The notes: generated by a model not told the origin, from the sequence alone. Counted from the first letter of the stretch, positions 36,638 to 49,289 are shown. The stretch is DNA of 64,000 nt from Rhizomys pruinosus (GCA_009823505.1 VZQC01006609.1:1091250-1155249); one strand, 5' to 3'. Made by a program: numbers and translations.

Positions 36638-37224
36638 CACTGCTCTTTTCACATGCAAAACTGAGCTCAGAGAGGAAGCCTTCCATGGATGGTCCCAGAG
36701 CATGGGTAGGTACTGGAGGGCTCCTTAAGCATGCAGGGAGCAGCCACAGTTAATGTTGCGCACCACTTGATGCCAGGTGCTCTGCTGGTACCACCCTCCA
36801 TCACAGAGCACAGCAGAGGTAGCCCTTCGGCAGCTTCTGTTTTTAAAACTCAGGGTTTAGCTACGCTCCGGAAGTGGGGATGGACAGGGCAGAGAGGAGA
36901 GCTGAGAGCAGCTTGGGGTGGGGGCAGCCTGGTGGCTCACAAGAGATAGGGCGTGGAGGAGGCATGGTCCAGGATGGGGAGGACCAGGAGTGCTGTGTAC
37001 AGAACAGGAAGGAGGAGGGAAAGACTCTGGAGGGGAGGCAGCATCCCCACCTGTCTTTGATCACAAATTAGCATTCAGATCTATGTTTGTGTTTCCATTT
37101 CCAGAAGAGTGACACATTTCAGTGGCCCTGGTTCCATGGGAGATGTCCACTGACCAACTTCCACTGAGCACCATACCTGCCAGGCTTTTGAAAGGACAGC
37201 TAAGAACAGCACCAGGCTTAAAGA

Positions 37225-37850
37225 CACAGACCACAGGGGATGGCTCAGGGCAAAGTGCTCGCCCTGAGCATGAGGACTTGAGTTCAGATCCCTAGACTAA
37301 GATGCTGAGGTGGGGCAAAAGAGACGACTGGGCAACAAGCACTTGGGGCTCTTGCAGAGAACCCACATTCAGTTCCCTGCACCCACGGTGGCTAACAGTG
37401 GTCTATAACTCCAGCACCAAGGGCTCTGGTGCCCTCTTCTGGCCTCTGTGGGCATTGCACACACACGATGGTACATATAAACTCAAACAGGTTTACATAT
37501 AAAGAAAAAAAGTTGGGCACAGTAGCACACACAGGGTGCACATAAACTCAAGCAAGTTCACACACACACACACACACACACACGTGTGCACACTCAGCTG
37601 GGCACAGTGACACACATTAGGAACCCAGCACTGAGAAGGCAGAGACAGAAAGGTTGTGAGAGCTTATTAGCAGCCAGCATAGACAAATTGGTGTGCTCCA
37701 GGTCCTCCGACCCTTAACACAGTGCCAGGGACACAAATATTTCTTTTTAAAAAAAAAATGTATTTCCAAAAAAATGAAATGGAGAACAGTTGAGGAAGAT
37801 ATCTGTTGTGAACCTCTCTGAGTTTCACATGCATTTGCACACACCACATG
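37225..37850 (+). mobile_element. Composite of eroded B3 and B2 pieces
   Basis: B3-like heads, a B2 tail (AACTCCAGCACCAAGGGCTC), a (CA)n run at 37559-37582 and another B3-like stretch follow one another. Boundaries are uncertain. Confidence 0.6.
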
Positions 37851-37857
37851 GACACAC

Positions 37858-37948
37858 CAGAGAGAGAGAGGGAGGGAAAGAGGAAGGGAGAGAGGGAGGG
37901 AGGCAGGGATGGAGGGAGGGCTGGAGAGACAGAGAGACAGAGACAGGG
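37858..37948 (+). repeat. (GGGA)/(GAGA) purine tract
   Basis: About 90 bp of purine-rich sequence contains several GGG runs that could form a G-quadruplex. Confidence 0.85.
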
Positions 37949-38276
37949 TAAGAAGCGAATTAGATGTATCCAAGAGCATTGTGTCAAGAGGCGCCTTGTC
38001 TCAGAGACTACATTCTATGTGGTCTTCTCAAAGAGCACAGGAGCTCAGAATAGATCAGTGGCTGTGAGGGGCCAGGTGAGACAGAGATGCAGAGAAGTAG
38101 AATGAGGTGGTTTGGGGGGTAGTAGAACATTTTCAATTGTAATTTAGGGTGAGATAAGGTATATGCATTATAATTCATAGAACTATGGACCAAAATTGTA
38201 TGCTGTGAGCTAATTTTAAAAAGTAAGACGAAGTACTGAAGAAGTCCTCGTCACCCTCCAAAAAAGTAAAGCGAGA

Positions 38277-38366
38277 GAAGCCCTAAGGGCATCTGAATTA
38301 CATATCACCAGCCCCTTCCCAGAAGCCCTGGGGGCATCTGAATTACATATCACCAGCCCCTTCCCA
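38277..38366. repeat. 45-bp tandem duplication
   Basis: Two adjacent copies of a 45-bp unit, each containing GGGCATCTGAATTACATATC, differ at two or so positions near AGAAGCCCT. It is a simple recent tandem duplication. Confidence 0.85.
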
Positions 38367-39755
38367 GTCGTCATAAATCAGCAAACACATAGTGTATGCA
38401 CTACAGAGAGGTGGGCCGGAAGACCTGGAATACCGCCAGGAGGGAGTTAGAATCTAACTCATAAGGTTTTCAGGAGTCTTCCATGGTTCTTGAGAGTGAG
38501 TGATCCCCTCAGAGCCATGCTTCAGTTGACCAATCTGGACACACGGACAATGGGACGCTGACTGACAGTGATGGCGGGAAGCACAGAAGGGTAGGGACCA
38601 GGCTGACATGGGATGGAGCCGGGATCGGAAAGAGAAGTGGGGGTGGGAGCTGAGTTGGGCAGCTGGGAGGAGCGAGAGGAGGGCGGAAACCAGGCACCGC
38701 CCCGTGCTATGGCCTGTGGCTCCATTCTCTGTCTTTCTCTCTTTCCCTGCGTCCTCTCCTGCTTGATGCTCTCTGCACCCCCGCTTCTCCCTGCATCTGA
38801 GCCTCTCACTCTTGACGTGTCTCCCTCCCTTTCCTCCTGTGTGTCTGCCTCTGTCTTCCATGTGTGTCTAGCACTCACAGAGAACACGCATGCATGGTCC
38901 ACTCATTCCTCTGTGTGTGCTCTTCCCATTCAACCAGAGCACCATCATGACCATACTGGGACACCTTGGGCAGTATTAGGTAACAGAGCCCTTTGCGGGC
39001 TGGACTGTAGCTGTAGGACACATAGGGCTGTCGCCAGGCTTGGCTGTCCTTCTCCCTGGACTCATTCCATAGGACCTGTATGACATCTGTGTCTATGTAG
39101 AAAGGGGCCCGCTCTCCCTAGGAGGGGGCTAGGAAGCAGGATATGGACTCCATACCTGCTCTGGGCTCACTAGGCTCCAGGTCACAGCATCATTTGGCAG
39201 TGGGATCCCCATCTTTAAGCAGCTTAGAGAAACTGTCGAACTCACACACCAGCCTCGTCCTCCTCTTTGGCCCCTGCCTCACCCCCTCTTGCCAACTCAG
39301 AGGCACGGGAAGCTAGAGTCACTATTGAAGGGGTTACCTCAGAATGCAGAGTGAGTGATCTGCCTGCTCCAGCCTGCCAGCCTGCACCGCCCTTCCCTGT
39401 TCTATCCCATGGGCACGTGTCCTGTCACCCATTCTGACTTCCCCAGAGGGCTGGGCAAAGAGAACACAGGACATTTGGGAGGCCATTCTCAGAGACCCTG
39501 GCTTTTCACACCCAGTGCACGACCCTGACTCTATGCACCTCGTCTTTTCTGGGGCTCCCTGGCAGGCCTTGCAGAGTTAGGGACTAGCCTTCCCCACTTG
39601 CCCAGAACTCCCCAGGTTTTAGCTCTTGAGGTTCTGAAGGACCCCTCATTCCCAGGCAAACCATGATAGTACTTTGGGGCAGTGGCCCATCATACCTGAT
39701 TCAAACCTGAGAGGTGATCTTTGGCTAGGGTGGAGAAACTAAGCCAGACAAACTG

Positions 39756-39756
<1 letters not shown>

Positions 39757-39791
<35 letters not shown>
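39757..39791 (+). repeat. (AAT)n microsatellite
   Basis: It is about 11 AAT/ATA triplets. Confidence 0.95.
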
Positions 39792-40999
39792 AGCAGAGCT
39801 GGACCACCTCATGACCTGTGCTGTCCTGGGTTCCAATAGTTGAGACTCTGCTCAGGAATAGGAGGAAGAGGTAGGGAGGAAAAGAAGGAAAGCAAAGAGA
39901 GAGGTCAGGTGTAGTTAGGCTCTGGGACTCTCCCACAATGCACTGGGGCAATGGACTGCAAGATGAGAACTTCTAAACAAAACATACCTTCCCTCATTTG
40001 CCACATGCAAATACCATTTTCCAGAGGAACCAGGGTGGGCCGAAGGGGGCGTGCTCACACAGGTGAGGAGCACCTGCCTCCACCTGCCTTACTCAGTGCA
40101 TCCGGGATGAAAGGACCACTGTCTCATATTCTTTCCCGAAAGTGCTAGCTGCCAATCGGATTGAATTAGATTTCACAGGGTTTTTTGCAATACATGGAAT
40201 TCACCAGCAAATTACTCTTAAAGAGGGAAAATCAATCATTTGGAGCAGAGATAAGCTGAAGGCAAGGCAGCGTTGGATTGAGCCCATCTGTGCAGATGTG
40301 TGTAGAATTCCACAGATAACTGGGAGGTGGGGGGGGTGGCAGGGAGAGGGACCAGGGGAGAGGGAAAGATACAGGTGAGAACGGTGGACAGGAAAAGGAG
40401 AAAAGAGGAAGAAGAGGGTAAAGGATAGGAAGGAGTGGCCGTCAGCTCTGAGGGAAGGGGTGAGGGGGCTCCTCCCTGCCAAGGCTACTTCGCCATGTCT
40501 GATTGGGGTTAATTAAGTGGAAGGATGGACAATGAAGTGATAAAGAACACATCTTGTGAACTTTGATTTTTCTGCCACTCAATAGTGTGCAGGTGCTGCA
40601 GAAAGCGGGAGTGTGGGAGACGTGCAGCTCCTGCCACGTTGGGAGTGGATAGTCCCTGCACCCCAGCACATATCCCAGCTCAGGCCCTCCTCACCTGCCC
40701 TCCCCATTCCTGGCCAAAGTCTTAACTCAGCCCTGCCCCAGGGGTGCCCGGGGCCCCTGTCCCATCTAGAATAATGGAAGTGGATCTCCTGTATTGAACA
40801 CGTAGGTGCCCCACCCATCCAGACATCTCCCAGGACTTCACAGCCTGCCCTCAGCAATCTGTCAGCTGGGCAACACTCCTCCCGCTTTGCAGGTGAGGAA
40901 CTCGAGTCTCAAGGAGGCAAAATCATTTGTGGGAAACTGTAAAACTGAAGAAGTAGTATTTGAGTCTGGGCTCAGGCCTGACTCCCCAGGCTGGAGTTT

Positions 41000-41231
41000 T
41001 GTGTGTTTGTGTATGTGTTAACATGTATGTGGAGGTCATGTCAACGTGGAAGCCAGCAATGAGTGACTGCCCCTGTCTCTCTCCACCTTCCTTTTTGAGA
41101 CAGAACCTCTCATTGGCAGGGAGCTCACCTCCCTGTGCTGAGATTCCAGGTCCACCTTGTGCTGGCTCTTACATGGATGCTGGGCTCAAACTCAGACCCT
41201 CGCTTTACCCATTGAGCCATCTCCCCAGCCC
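41000..41231 (-). mobile_element. B3-like SINE
   Basis: A TG-rich start, GTGGAGGTCATGTCAACGTG and the end ACCCATTGAGCCATCTCCCC identify a minus-strand B3-type element. Confidence 0.7.
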
Positions 41232-41540
41232 TGCTCTTAACCATCATTAAGCTCTTGTGTCACCGACTGGATTCCTGGTCACAGGGCTCTCCCCTGGCAG
41301 GTTTAACTTCCAGACAGCCTTTGTGGGGTGCATGATACTGACTCTGGGGACCCTCTCTGCACACCAGAATTTTCAACCTGGGTCCCAGTATGGCCTAAGA
41401 GGCTCCCACTAGCCCACAAAGTTCCCTGAGCACCCATTTCTTTCTTGCTCACAGCATTCCCGGCTTCACCACCACCACCACCCCTCCTAAACCTGGCTTG
41501 GGGCCTTGCTGTCCTAGCCCACCCTGGTCACATGATCCTG

Positions 41541-41571
41541 TTTGTTGTTGTTGTTGTTGTTGTTGTTGTTG
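41541..41571 (+). repeat. (TTG)n microsatellite
   Basis: It is about 10 perfect TTG triplets. Confidence 0.95.
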
Positions 41572-41795
41572 GGGAGCATAGTGTAGTTCCCAGGGTGCCC
41601 CCTAGCATTTTCAGTGTAGAAGAAAGAACACATAAAGCCTTCTGGGAGTCCCTATCTCTGGGAAGAGAGAAGACAGTTCCCATGCCAGAAGAGGACAGGT
41701 TCCAGTGCATCCTCCTTCACAGATGGAGGTGAAGAGGGCAGGAGATAAAAGTTGGTGAGGCCCTTTAATGGCAGGGACCCCAAAGGGAACAGTTT

Positions 41796-42053
41796 TTTTT
41801 TTTTAATTTTTTTTTATTAATTATATTTATTTCCGTATGTGTATGAATGTACTGTCTGCATGCAGGTCTGTGCACCCGTGTTGTGCAATGCCGCGGAGGT
41901 CAGAAGAGGGTCTCGGATTCTCCTGGAACTGGAGTTCTCCTGGAATTGGAGTTTCAGACTGTTCTCGGCCGCCATGTGGGTGCTGGGGATCGAACCCGGG
42001 TCCTCTGTAAGAGCAGTCGGCGCTCTTAACCGCTAGGCCATCTCTCCAGCCCC
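41796..42053 (-). mobile_element. B2 SINE with internal duplication
   Basis: It is a full-length minus-strand B2. AGGGAACAGTTTT target duplications lie at 41783-41795 and 42054-42066. Near 41925-41960 a roughly 18-bp block (CCTGGAACTGGAGTTCT) is repeated as CCTGGAATTGGAGTTT, a variant shared with two other copies in the window. Confidence 0.95.
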
Positions 42054-42179
42054 AGGGAACAGTTTTATTATTGTTCTTGGTCAGAAGTAGGAAATGTCCT
42101 TGGTTTTTAGATCAAGAATGTTAGAGGAAGGTTTTGATATTGGGGGGTTTATTGTTGTTGGTTTTGTTTTGTTTAGTTG

Positions 42180-42350
42180 GTTTTTTGGGGGTTTTTTTGT
42201 TGTTTTGTTTTTGAAACAGGGTCTAGTAAATATACTCTTGGCTTTCCTAGAACTTTCTATGTAGACCAGCCTGACCTTAAAGATCTTCCTGCCTCTGACT
42301 CCTTAATGCTGGAATTAAAGGGCTGTTATGTACAACCACACCCAGCCTGG
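42180..42350 (-). mobile_element. Old B1 SINE
   Basis: GAAACAGGGTCTAGTAAATA and GTACAACCACACCCAGCCT mark a diverged minus-strand B1 after a T-rich start. Confidence 0.8.
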
Positions 42351-42489
42351 TTTTATTTTTATTTTTAACTCTTCTAAATGAGTGCCCTATCTGGATGCTG
42401 GATGTGAGAATGTGACTAAAACTTCAGTTTAGACAATAATTTTGGGGCGAACGATTTTAGAATTAGATTTCTAGATTTTTGTGGTTATG

Positions 42490-42680
42490 TTAGCTCAAGT
42501 GTGGTGGCATGTGCCTTTAATCCCAGGACTCGGGAGGGAGAGGCAGGTGGATCTCTGTGAGTTCAAGGCCAGCTTGGTCTACATAGAGAGTTCTGGGACA
42601 GCTGGGGCTACAGGGAGACCCTGTCTCAAAAAGACCAAAAAAAAAACAAAAAAACCAAACAACAAAAGCAAAGAAACAAA
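42490..42680 (+). mobile_element. B1 SINE
   Basis: It is a full-length plus-strand B1 with a long A-rich tail. Confidence 0.9.
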
Positions 42681-44369
42681 ATGGGTTTATATCCATTCCC
42701 CAATTTTAGCCCAGCTTGTAGATGATTTTAGGGTTCCTTCTTTAAATGGGAGAACATTACAGTATTGATTAGGGCTCTGTTGAGGTCCATTAAAGGAAGG
42801 CTATTTCTGGTAACAGAGAAATCAGGGGTCCAGAGAGACTGAGCTCATGCCCTGCTCTCTCCCCTGCATCATACCATACATAGAATCACGAGCCTGGGCA
42901 CATGGCCAGTAGCGAAAAGCAGAGAGGGAGTCCACTGTCCCTGCAGTAGGGCACTCAGGTCTGTGATGGCGCCTGGGGCCTAGAGGAGGTCAGGGTGCAG
43001 AGTTGGGGGGTGGGGGTGGGGGTGCAGTGAGCCCTCTTCACTCCGGGAACCAGATCACCTGCAGACAGAGAGATGCTCAAGAAACCTCAGGTGATGGCCA
43101 CAAAGCCTTGCTAAGGGAGAAGTCAGGCCAGGCCCACTTTACCCCCCAAAGCAGAGCCTCTGCCTCCCCGTGAGGATTTGCAAAGAGGCTAGTATATAAG
43201 AACTGGAGCACAGGCCCTTTGGGACCCAGGGGATCACTGTGACAAACATGGATGCAGGCCCACTGGCTTAGCAACAAGGAGCAAGGACAGGGCCTGCTCT
43301 GACCGCCCCTGGCACCCTCCCCTTCCAGGAGCTGTGGGTGGGGGTGAGGTTAGTGGAACTGGCCAGGCGGCCTAGTCTGGCACCAGCTGATAAGGCACTG
43401 CCCTCTGTAGGGGGTAGGAAGGCTGTAGACTCAGGGAGAAAGTAGGAAAAGGCAGCAGGGAGCGGGGAGTGATTTCACGTGCAGGCCCCTCCCATAAATA
43501 CATGAAGCCAAGCCTGGTGGAGGTCCCCAGCTGGGCACCTCTGGCTCCCAGGCCTGTGAGCTTGCTGCAACTGGGCTTGGCGACCCTGCCAATCAGCTTT
43601 CTGATCGCCTCACCCAGCAGAGCTTAACCCCAGGCTTTTCCATGCACACTGGGCTCTCTTTTGATGTCCTTTTATCTGCCTCTCCAGCAAAATCACCCCT
43701 CAACAGCTCCAGGAGCATCTCCTGTGTTCTCTAACGGGAAAGAGAGGCACTCCCCGCCTCCCCCCCCTGCCCCGGTGGGAAAGGGCAAGGGGAGAGGGCA
43801 GCCAGCCAGGGGGGGAGAAGCAACCTCCCTCCTCTGCTACTTGTGGCATGGGGGAGGGAAGAGCCATGCTTGCTCATGGCAGAGCAGGACAGCTGGGGGC
43901 AGGGGTTAAGAGCTCCAATCTGTAACAGACCAGAGTTCAAATCCTTCCTCAGCAGCCGTATAGCTTGAACAGCTGTCCTCTCTGATGTCTGAGCCCTGCT
44001 CTGTAGAAGGGCTTCACTAAGGCTGGCGTCACAGGGCCACAGGGAGGACTCTGGTGGACATCAGTGTCTCCCATAGTCAGCTTGAAGTACAGAAGGTGTC
44101 GAGCTGAAAGGCCAGGGCTGTGGTTAGAGGCTTTGTACCAACTTAGCCAATGTCATGAGTTTCTCTCATGCCCCCCCCCCGCCCATTCCAGCAGCTGACA
44201 GTCCAAAAGCCATGTCCAGGCAGGGACAGGGCAGGCTGAGTGCATGAGAGGACTAGTCGGAGGTGACTTTCCTGTTGGGATAGGGAGATGGGCAATGATC
44301 TCAGGACAGCCTCAGACAGGTCCTGATAATGCCAGGGTCAGGGTAGGGAATCTGCCTAGCACCCCCATG

Positions 44370-44610
44370 AAAATGCAGGTGTGGTGGTGCATGCTTGCAT
44401 TCCCTGTGCTGGGAAGCAGAGACAGGAGGATCCCTGGAGTTCCCTGGCCACCCAGGCTAGCCCACCTGGCCAAATTGCTAAGCCTCGGGTCCCAGTGAGG
44501 AGAGACTGTCTCAAAAAACAAGGTGTTCCTGGGGATGACCTCCAAGGTTGACCTCTGGCCTCCACGAACATCTGTGCCATGTACACACACACACACACCA
44601 AGAAATAAAG
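44370..44610 (+). mobile_element. B3-type SINE
   Basis: GGTGTGGTGGTGCATGCTTG, GAGAGACTGTCTCAAAAAAC and GACCTCTGGCCTCCACG define a plus-strand B3-like element ending in a short CA run, about 90 bp before the minisatellite. Confidence 0.75.
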
Positions 44611-44696
44611 GGGACAAGGGAACTGCCCTGAGGACTAACCCCTCCAGGTGGCCCTGCACTAATTCCGTCCTGTACCATCGTCTGCTCTTCCATTCT

Positions 44697-45360
44697 CACG
44701 ACGGTCTCAGTGACTGAGCAGCCCCTCCCTCACCGGGCTTCACGACGGTCTCAGTGACTGAGCATCCCTCCCTCACCGGGCTTCACGACGGTCTCAGTGA
44801 CTGAGCATCCCCTCCCTCACCGGGCTTCACTGACGGTCTCAGTGACTGAGCATCCCTCCCTCACGGGGCTTCATGACGGTTTCAGTGACGGTTTCAGTGA
44901 CTGAGCAGCCCCTCCCTCACCGGGCTTCACGACGGTCTCAGTGACTGAGCATCCCCTCCCTCACCGGGCTTCACGACGGTCTCAGTGACTGAGCATCCCC
45001 TCCCTCACCGGGCTTCACGACGGTCTCAGTGACTGAGCATCCCTCCCTCACGGGGCTTCATGACGGTTTCAGTGACTGAGCATCCCTCCCTCACCGGGCT
45101 TCATGACGGTCTCAGTGACTGAGCAGCCCCTCCCTCACGGGGCTTCACGACGGTCTCAGTGACTGAGCATCCCCTCCCTTATGGGGCTTCACGACGGTCT
45201 CAGTGACTGAGCATCCCTCCCTCACCGGGCTTCACGACGGTCTCAGTGACTGAGCATCCCTTCCTCACGGGGCTTCACGACGGTCTCAGTGACTGAGCAT
45301 CCCCTCCCTCACGGGGCTTCACGACGGTCTCAGTGACTGAGCATCCCCCCTTCATGGGGC
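44697..45360. repeat. Minisatellite, 43-44 bp unit, 15 copies, CpG-rich
   Basis: Fifteen head-to-tail units of 43-44 bp follow each other. Each contains CACGACGGTCTCAGTGACTG and GAGCATCCC or GAGCAGCCC. Most units have three CpGs, so the array is a local CpG cluster. Each unit also contains CTCAGT-G-ACTGAG, a perfect 6-bp inverted repeat about one base. Unit 5 has an extra internal copy of TGACGGTTTCAG. Units 4-5 and 8-9 share the same rare variants, which suggests a multi-unit duplication inside the array. It lies deep in the 22.9-kb intron. Confidence 0.95.
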
Positions 45361-45704
45361 CCTCGCCTCCCTGCTCCTCTGCCATCTTGTCCTTAATGCT
45401 CACTCCTTCCCTGGTGCTGCTGAGTCTGTCCCAGTCGTCCTCGTATGTTGCCTCAGGACACCTAGAAGACTGTTACATCAGAGTGCTGGAGCCCACTCCA
45501 GAGACTCAGATTCATTCGACCTGGTTATGGCCCCCAGATATGCACTTCTAGCTAGCCCCAGGTGAAACCAGTGCCCAGAGAAAACCACTTCTGGGTGTGT
45601 CTGAGAGAGCCTTCCAGAGAGGATTAACCAAGAGGAGAAGACCCCACTCTGAATGTGAGCAGCCCCATCCCATCGCCCAGAGTCCTGATAGAATACAAAT
45701 AGGA

Positions 45705-45935
45705 CAGCAGAGGCTGGAGATGGAGCTGTTCAGTAGTGTGCTTGGCCAGCTTGCATGAAACCCTGTGTTCCATCCCAGTACTGAATAAACCAGGTGTGCA
45801 GGATTGCATGCTATAATCCTAGAACTCAGGAGGTGGAGGTGGAGGCAGGAGTTCAAGATCATCCTCAGCTACACAGCAAGGTCAAGGCCAGCCTGAGATA
45901 CATGAAACCCTGTGTCAAAGGGATAGGGGCAAGAG
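45705..45935 (+). mobile_element. B4 SINE
   Basis: A degenerate ID-type head is joined to a B1-type tail (AAGGTCAAGGCCAGCCTGAG). Confidence 0.75.
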
Positions 45936-46504
45936 GCAGTAGAGAGCAGCTAGCTTGGACATTTTGTCTGCTTCCTGGCTGCTGTAAAGTAAGCTTCTCT
46001 GCTCTACCACCACCTCCTGCTTCCATGGACTAAACCCAAAACCAGGAGGCAAAATAAAGCCTTCCGCCTCCAGGTTGTTCCCTTTAGGTGTTTTGTCATA
46101 GCAAGAAGCCTAACGCCGCTGGTGATGCTGTTGCCAATCCCGTGACCGGCATGTTTCTCACCCACGCTGACACTGCAAGTGAAGAAATGCTACTTCAGAA
46201 TCTCGCTTCCTTTGCCCCAGGTGGCAGGACGTCCTGGCCTGGAAGCTGCTTCTGGACTCTTACCCTACACTTTCCGGCCCTAGTCCTTGAGTGGCTCGCC
46301 TAATCTCTCTGAACTCAAGGTCCACCTGAGGGGTCCACCTGAGGGGTCTGTACGACCCATGTCTCCCTGCCCCCATAGCCCTTGGGAAGAACTGAGGTCC
46401 TGTTAACTACTTCTCTACCCGTTATGTGTCAGGGGCTCCAACAACCCAGTGTGACCACAGAGGGGACTGAACAGGCAATGGGGACACCTCACAGCCTTTA
46501 AGAA

Positions 46505-47040
46505 AATGGAGGTAGGGTAGATAGTAAGGTGCCTGCTGTGCAGCCATGAAGACGAGCTCGAATCCCTAGAACCTATGTAAAAAGCTACCCATGAGCCAGG
46601 AACGGAGACTGGTACACCACCGAAGCTCTTTCTGTGACCAGCCAGGATTGGTGAGTGACTCTGTCTCAAAAAACAAAAGTGGAAGGGACTGGAGAGAGGG
46701 CTCTGTAGTTAACAGCACTGGCTACTCTTGCAGAGGACCCAGCTTTCAGTCCCACCACCCATAAGGCAACTAACCACGCTCTGTGACTCCAGTCCTGGGT
46801 GATCTGGTGCCCTCTTCTGGCCTCTATGGGCATTGTACACATGGGTACACTTAAATGCATGGATGCAAAACACAAATAAAATAAAAATGGATCAATCAAA
46901 AACATTTTTAAATAAATAAATGTGAAGACCAACTTAGAAAAGACACCTGACCTGGATAGCTGGTCTCTACACACTCCCCCACACATGTCCACACACCCAC
47001 AGGCACACATGTACATACCCACACTAACAAACACTTCTAC

Positions 47041-47075
<35 letters not shown>
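46505..47075 (+). mobile_element. B3 SINE interrupted by a B2, with (CA)n end
   Basis: B3 sequence (46505-46685) is followed by a full plus-strand B2 (46687-46920), a B3 tail and a 33-bp (CA)n run at 47042-47074. Confidence 0.8.
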
Positions 47076-47077
<2 letters not shown>

Positions 47078-47381
47078 GCAAGCAAGACAAATCTCTGTAC
47101 TTTGCAAGTGTTGAGGGCAGTGGGTGTTCAAAGCTACCATCCCTGTCAGGAGCAGATCTGTGTGTAGTCGGGGAGTGATCGCCAAGGCAGAGTCTCAAGT
47201 GAGGGACTCTGACACTGAGCTGTGTGCCTGGTGTGCTTCTGTTTGTGTCCAAGGGGGAAATGTCAGTATCTGTGCGTAGATAGATCTTCGCCATGGTGTG
47301 CATTCCTAGGGACAGGAACCTGAGAACAGGGTGAGAGGCCGCCTCTGAGGAGCAAGACATGGAGCTATAGGAAGATTTACG

Positions 47382-47432
<51 letters not shown>

Positions 47433-47660
47433 TCCTTTAAAGATTTATTTATTTTTATTTAATGTATATGAATGTTTCGTGTATGTATGTATATGCATCA
47501 CGTATGCACTTGGTACCCATGGAGACCAGAAGAGGGCGTTGGATCCCCTGGAACTGGATTTACAAGCAGCTGTGAGCCACTGTGGGTGCTGAGAACTGAA
47601 CCCCAGTCTGTTGCCAGAGCAGCTGGTGCTCTTAACCACTGAGCCAATTCCCCGGCCCTT
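47382..47660 (-). mobile_element. B2 SINE with (TTTC)n
   Basis: About 13 TTTC units precede a minus-strand B2 ending ACTGAGCCAATTCCCCGGCC. It lacks the internal duplication. Confidence 0.9.
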
Positions 47661-49064
47661 TTTCAGAACATAGGCAGTGATGGGGGCTGTTTCCTGCTGG
47701 TTTTTATCCTGCTTTCAGGAGCAGAATGTGGGAGACATGGCTCCTCATCTTCCCAGCTCACTCTAGTACCACCTAGACAGGAGGACAGAAAGAGGGGCCT
47801 GCCCTCCTGTGACCTCATCCTCCCCCTTCACCCTTAGGTCCACGGTCCGTTCTCCTCTCTCTCCCTCCTCTCCCCTCCCCAGCATCTGACCTCAGCTGTG
47901 GACCCTTGGGGTACTATACTTCGAGCAGGGTCCTGGGGTCCCTCTGCGCCCCTCTCCTTTACCCTGACAAGCTGTTGTCTCTCTGCTTCCTTCCCCCTCA
48001 CCTGTGTGACTGTCTCTCTCTGGCTCCGGCTCCCTGTCTCCACCTCTTTGACTGATACCTCCCGCTCACAGAACCTGGTAAGTGAACATGGAAGAGCAGT
48101 GGGGGCTGGGGGACATGCTGGACACCGTGGGAATAGCATCACAGAGGACCTTCCTCATGCGGCCCCAGTGGGCACAGCCCAGGTATCCCCACCCTCTCAG
48201 ACCTCCGGGTACTGTGGTTAAGGGAACAGAGTTCAGGGGAGAGAGGCACTGCTGTCACCCATTTAGAGCTGTCACACTCTGTTGCCTTTGGCTATTAGTG
48301 TCCCTTCGGGCATTTAATTGGTCCCCTCTAGCTGACGAAATGGATCCCGTGTCAGAAAGAACTGAGAATATTGCAGCCAGAGAGGCCCAGATCAGCACTG
48401 TCCACACAGACCCCAGGGGGCCACTCTGGACTAGAGGCTCTGGAACCCTCAACAACCTGCCTGGACCCCAGAATGGGCTGATGGGGCCAGAGGGGCTCAG
48501 CTCCTAGATCCCATTAATAGCCTCTGGGCTAGGGCCAGGCAGTTGCCATTGGCTCTAAGAACAAGTACCTCGTCCTGCCAGTCAACAGAAATGGTGAAGA
48601 CTGGTGGGTAGGCGGGCAGCACTGACTCACTCAGCTGTCTGGCGAGCAGGCTGCTCCAGGGGGCTCAGGTTCTGGGCCCCTGGGCCCAGAGATGCCTAGT
48701 TGTCCTCCTCACCAGGAAGAGCTTCTAGAAGGGATCCCCCAATATCCCCTGGGAAGCCACGTCTGCCCTGAGGCCATGTGTTTAACCACAAAGGGCCACT
48801 CTACCCTGGTGGAGCACTAGGCTGGTGGGTTACAGAGGAGCCAGAGGTACATCCCTGGCACTGAGAACCCAAGTTGGTGACCTACTGGGCATGCATAACC
48901 CGGGCGATGAGGATGCTTCTCACTGGGTACACATTGTACAGAGAGGAGTTCCCCATGAGGCAGGAAAACCAGCAGGCTCTTTCTTCACCTTCAGCCTGCC
49001 TCTGCCTGAGAGGTACAGAGTATGTGGTCTTGAGGGCCCTGTGAGCCATGGTCCTAGGTAGAGC

Positions 49065-49160
49065 CACCTGGAGAAATAGCCCAATGGTGGAGCACTTGTC
49101 TAGTGTCTGTGAGACCCTGGACTCAGTCCCTAGAACAGTGCAAGAGTGACTGAGGTAAAG
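49065..49160 (+). mobile_element. B4 head remnant
   Basis: ATGGTGGAGCACTTGTCTAG and GACTCAGTCCCTAGAACAG resemble an eroded ID/B4 head. Confidence 0.55.
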
Positions 49161-49289
49161 AGAGATACCCTGAACCCCCCAAAGGATGGGCTTGGGCTTC
49201 AGAGATAGCAGAACCGTTGTGAGTGTGGATAATCACACTCTTCAGCCTGAGATCCCTTCTCCCCTCTTCCTCTTCTCTGTCCCTCTGGG

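Noticed and set aside
44697..45360. CRISPR-like array
   Set aside because: The units are contiguous tandem repeats without unique spacers, in a rodent genome.
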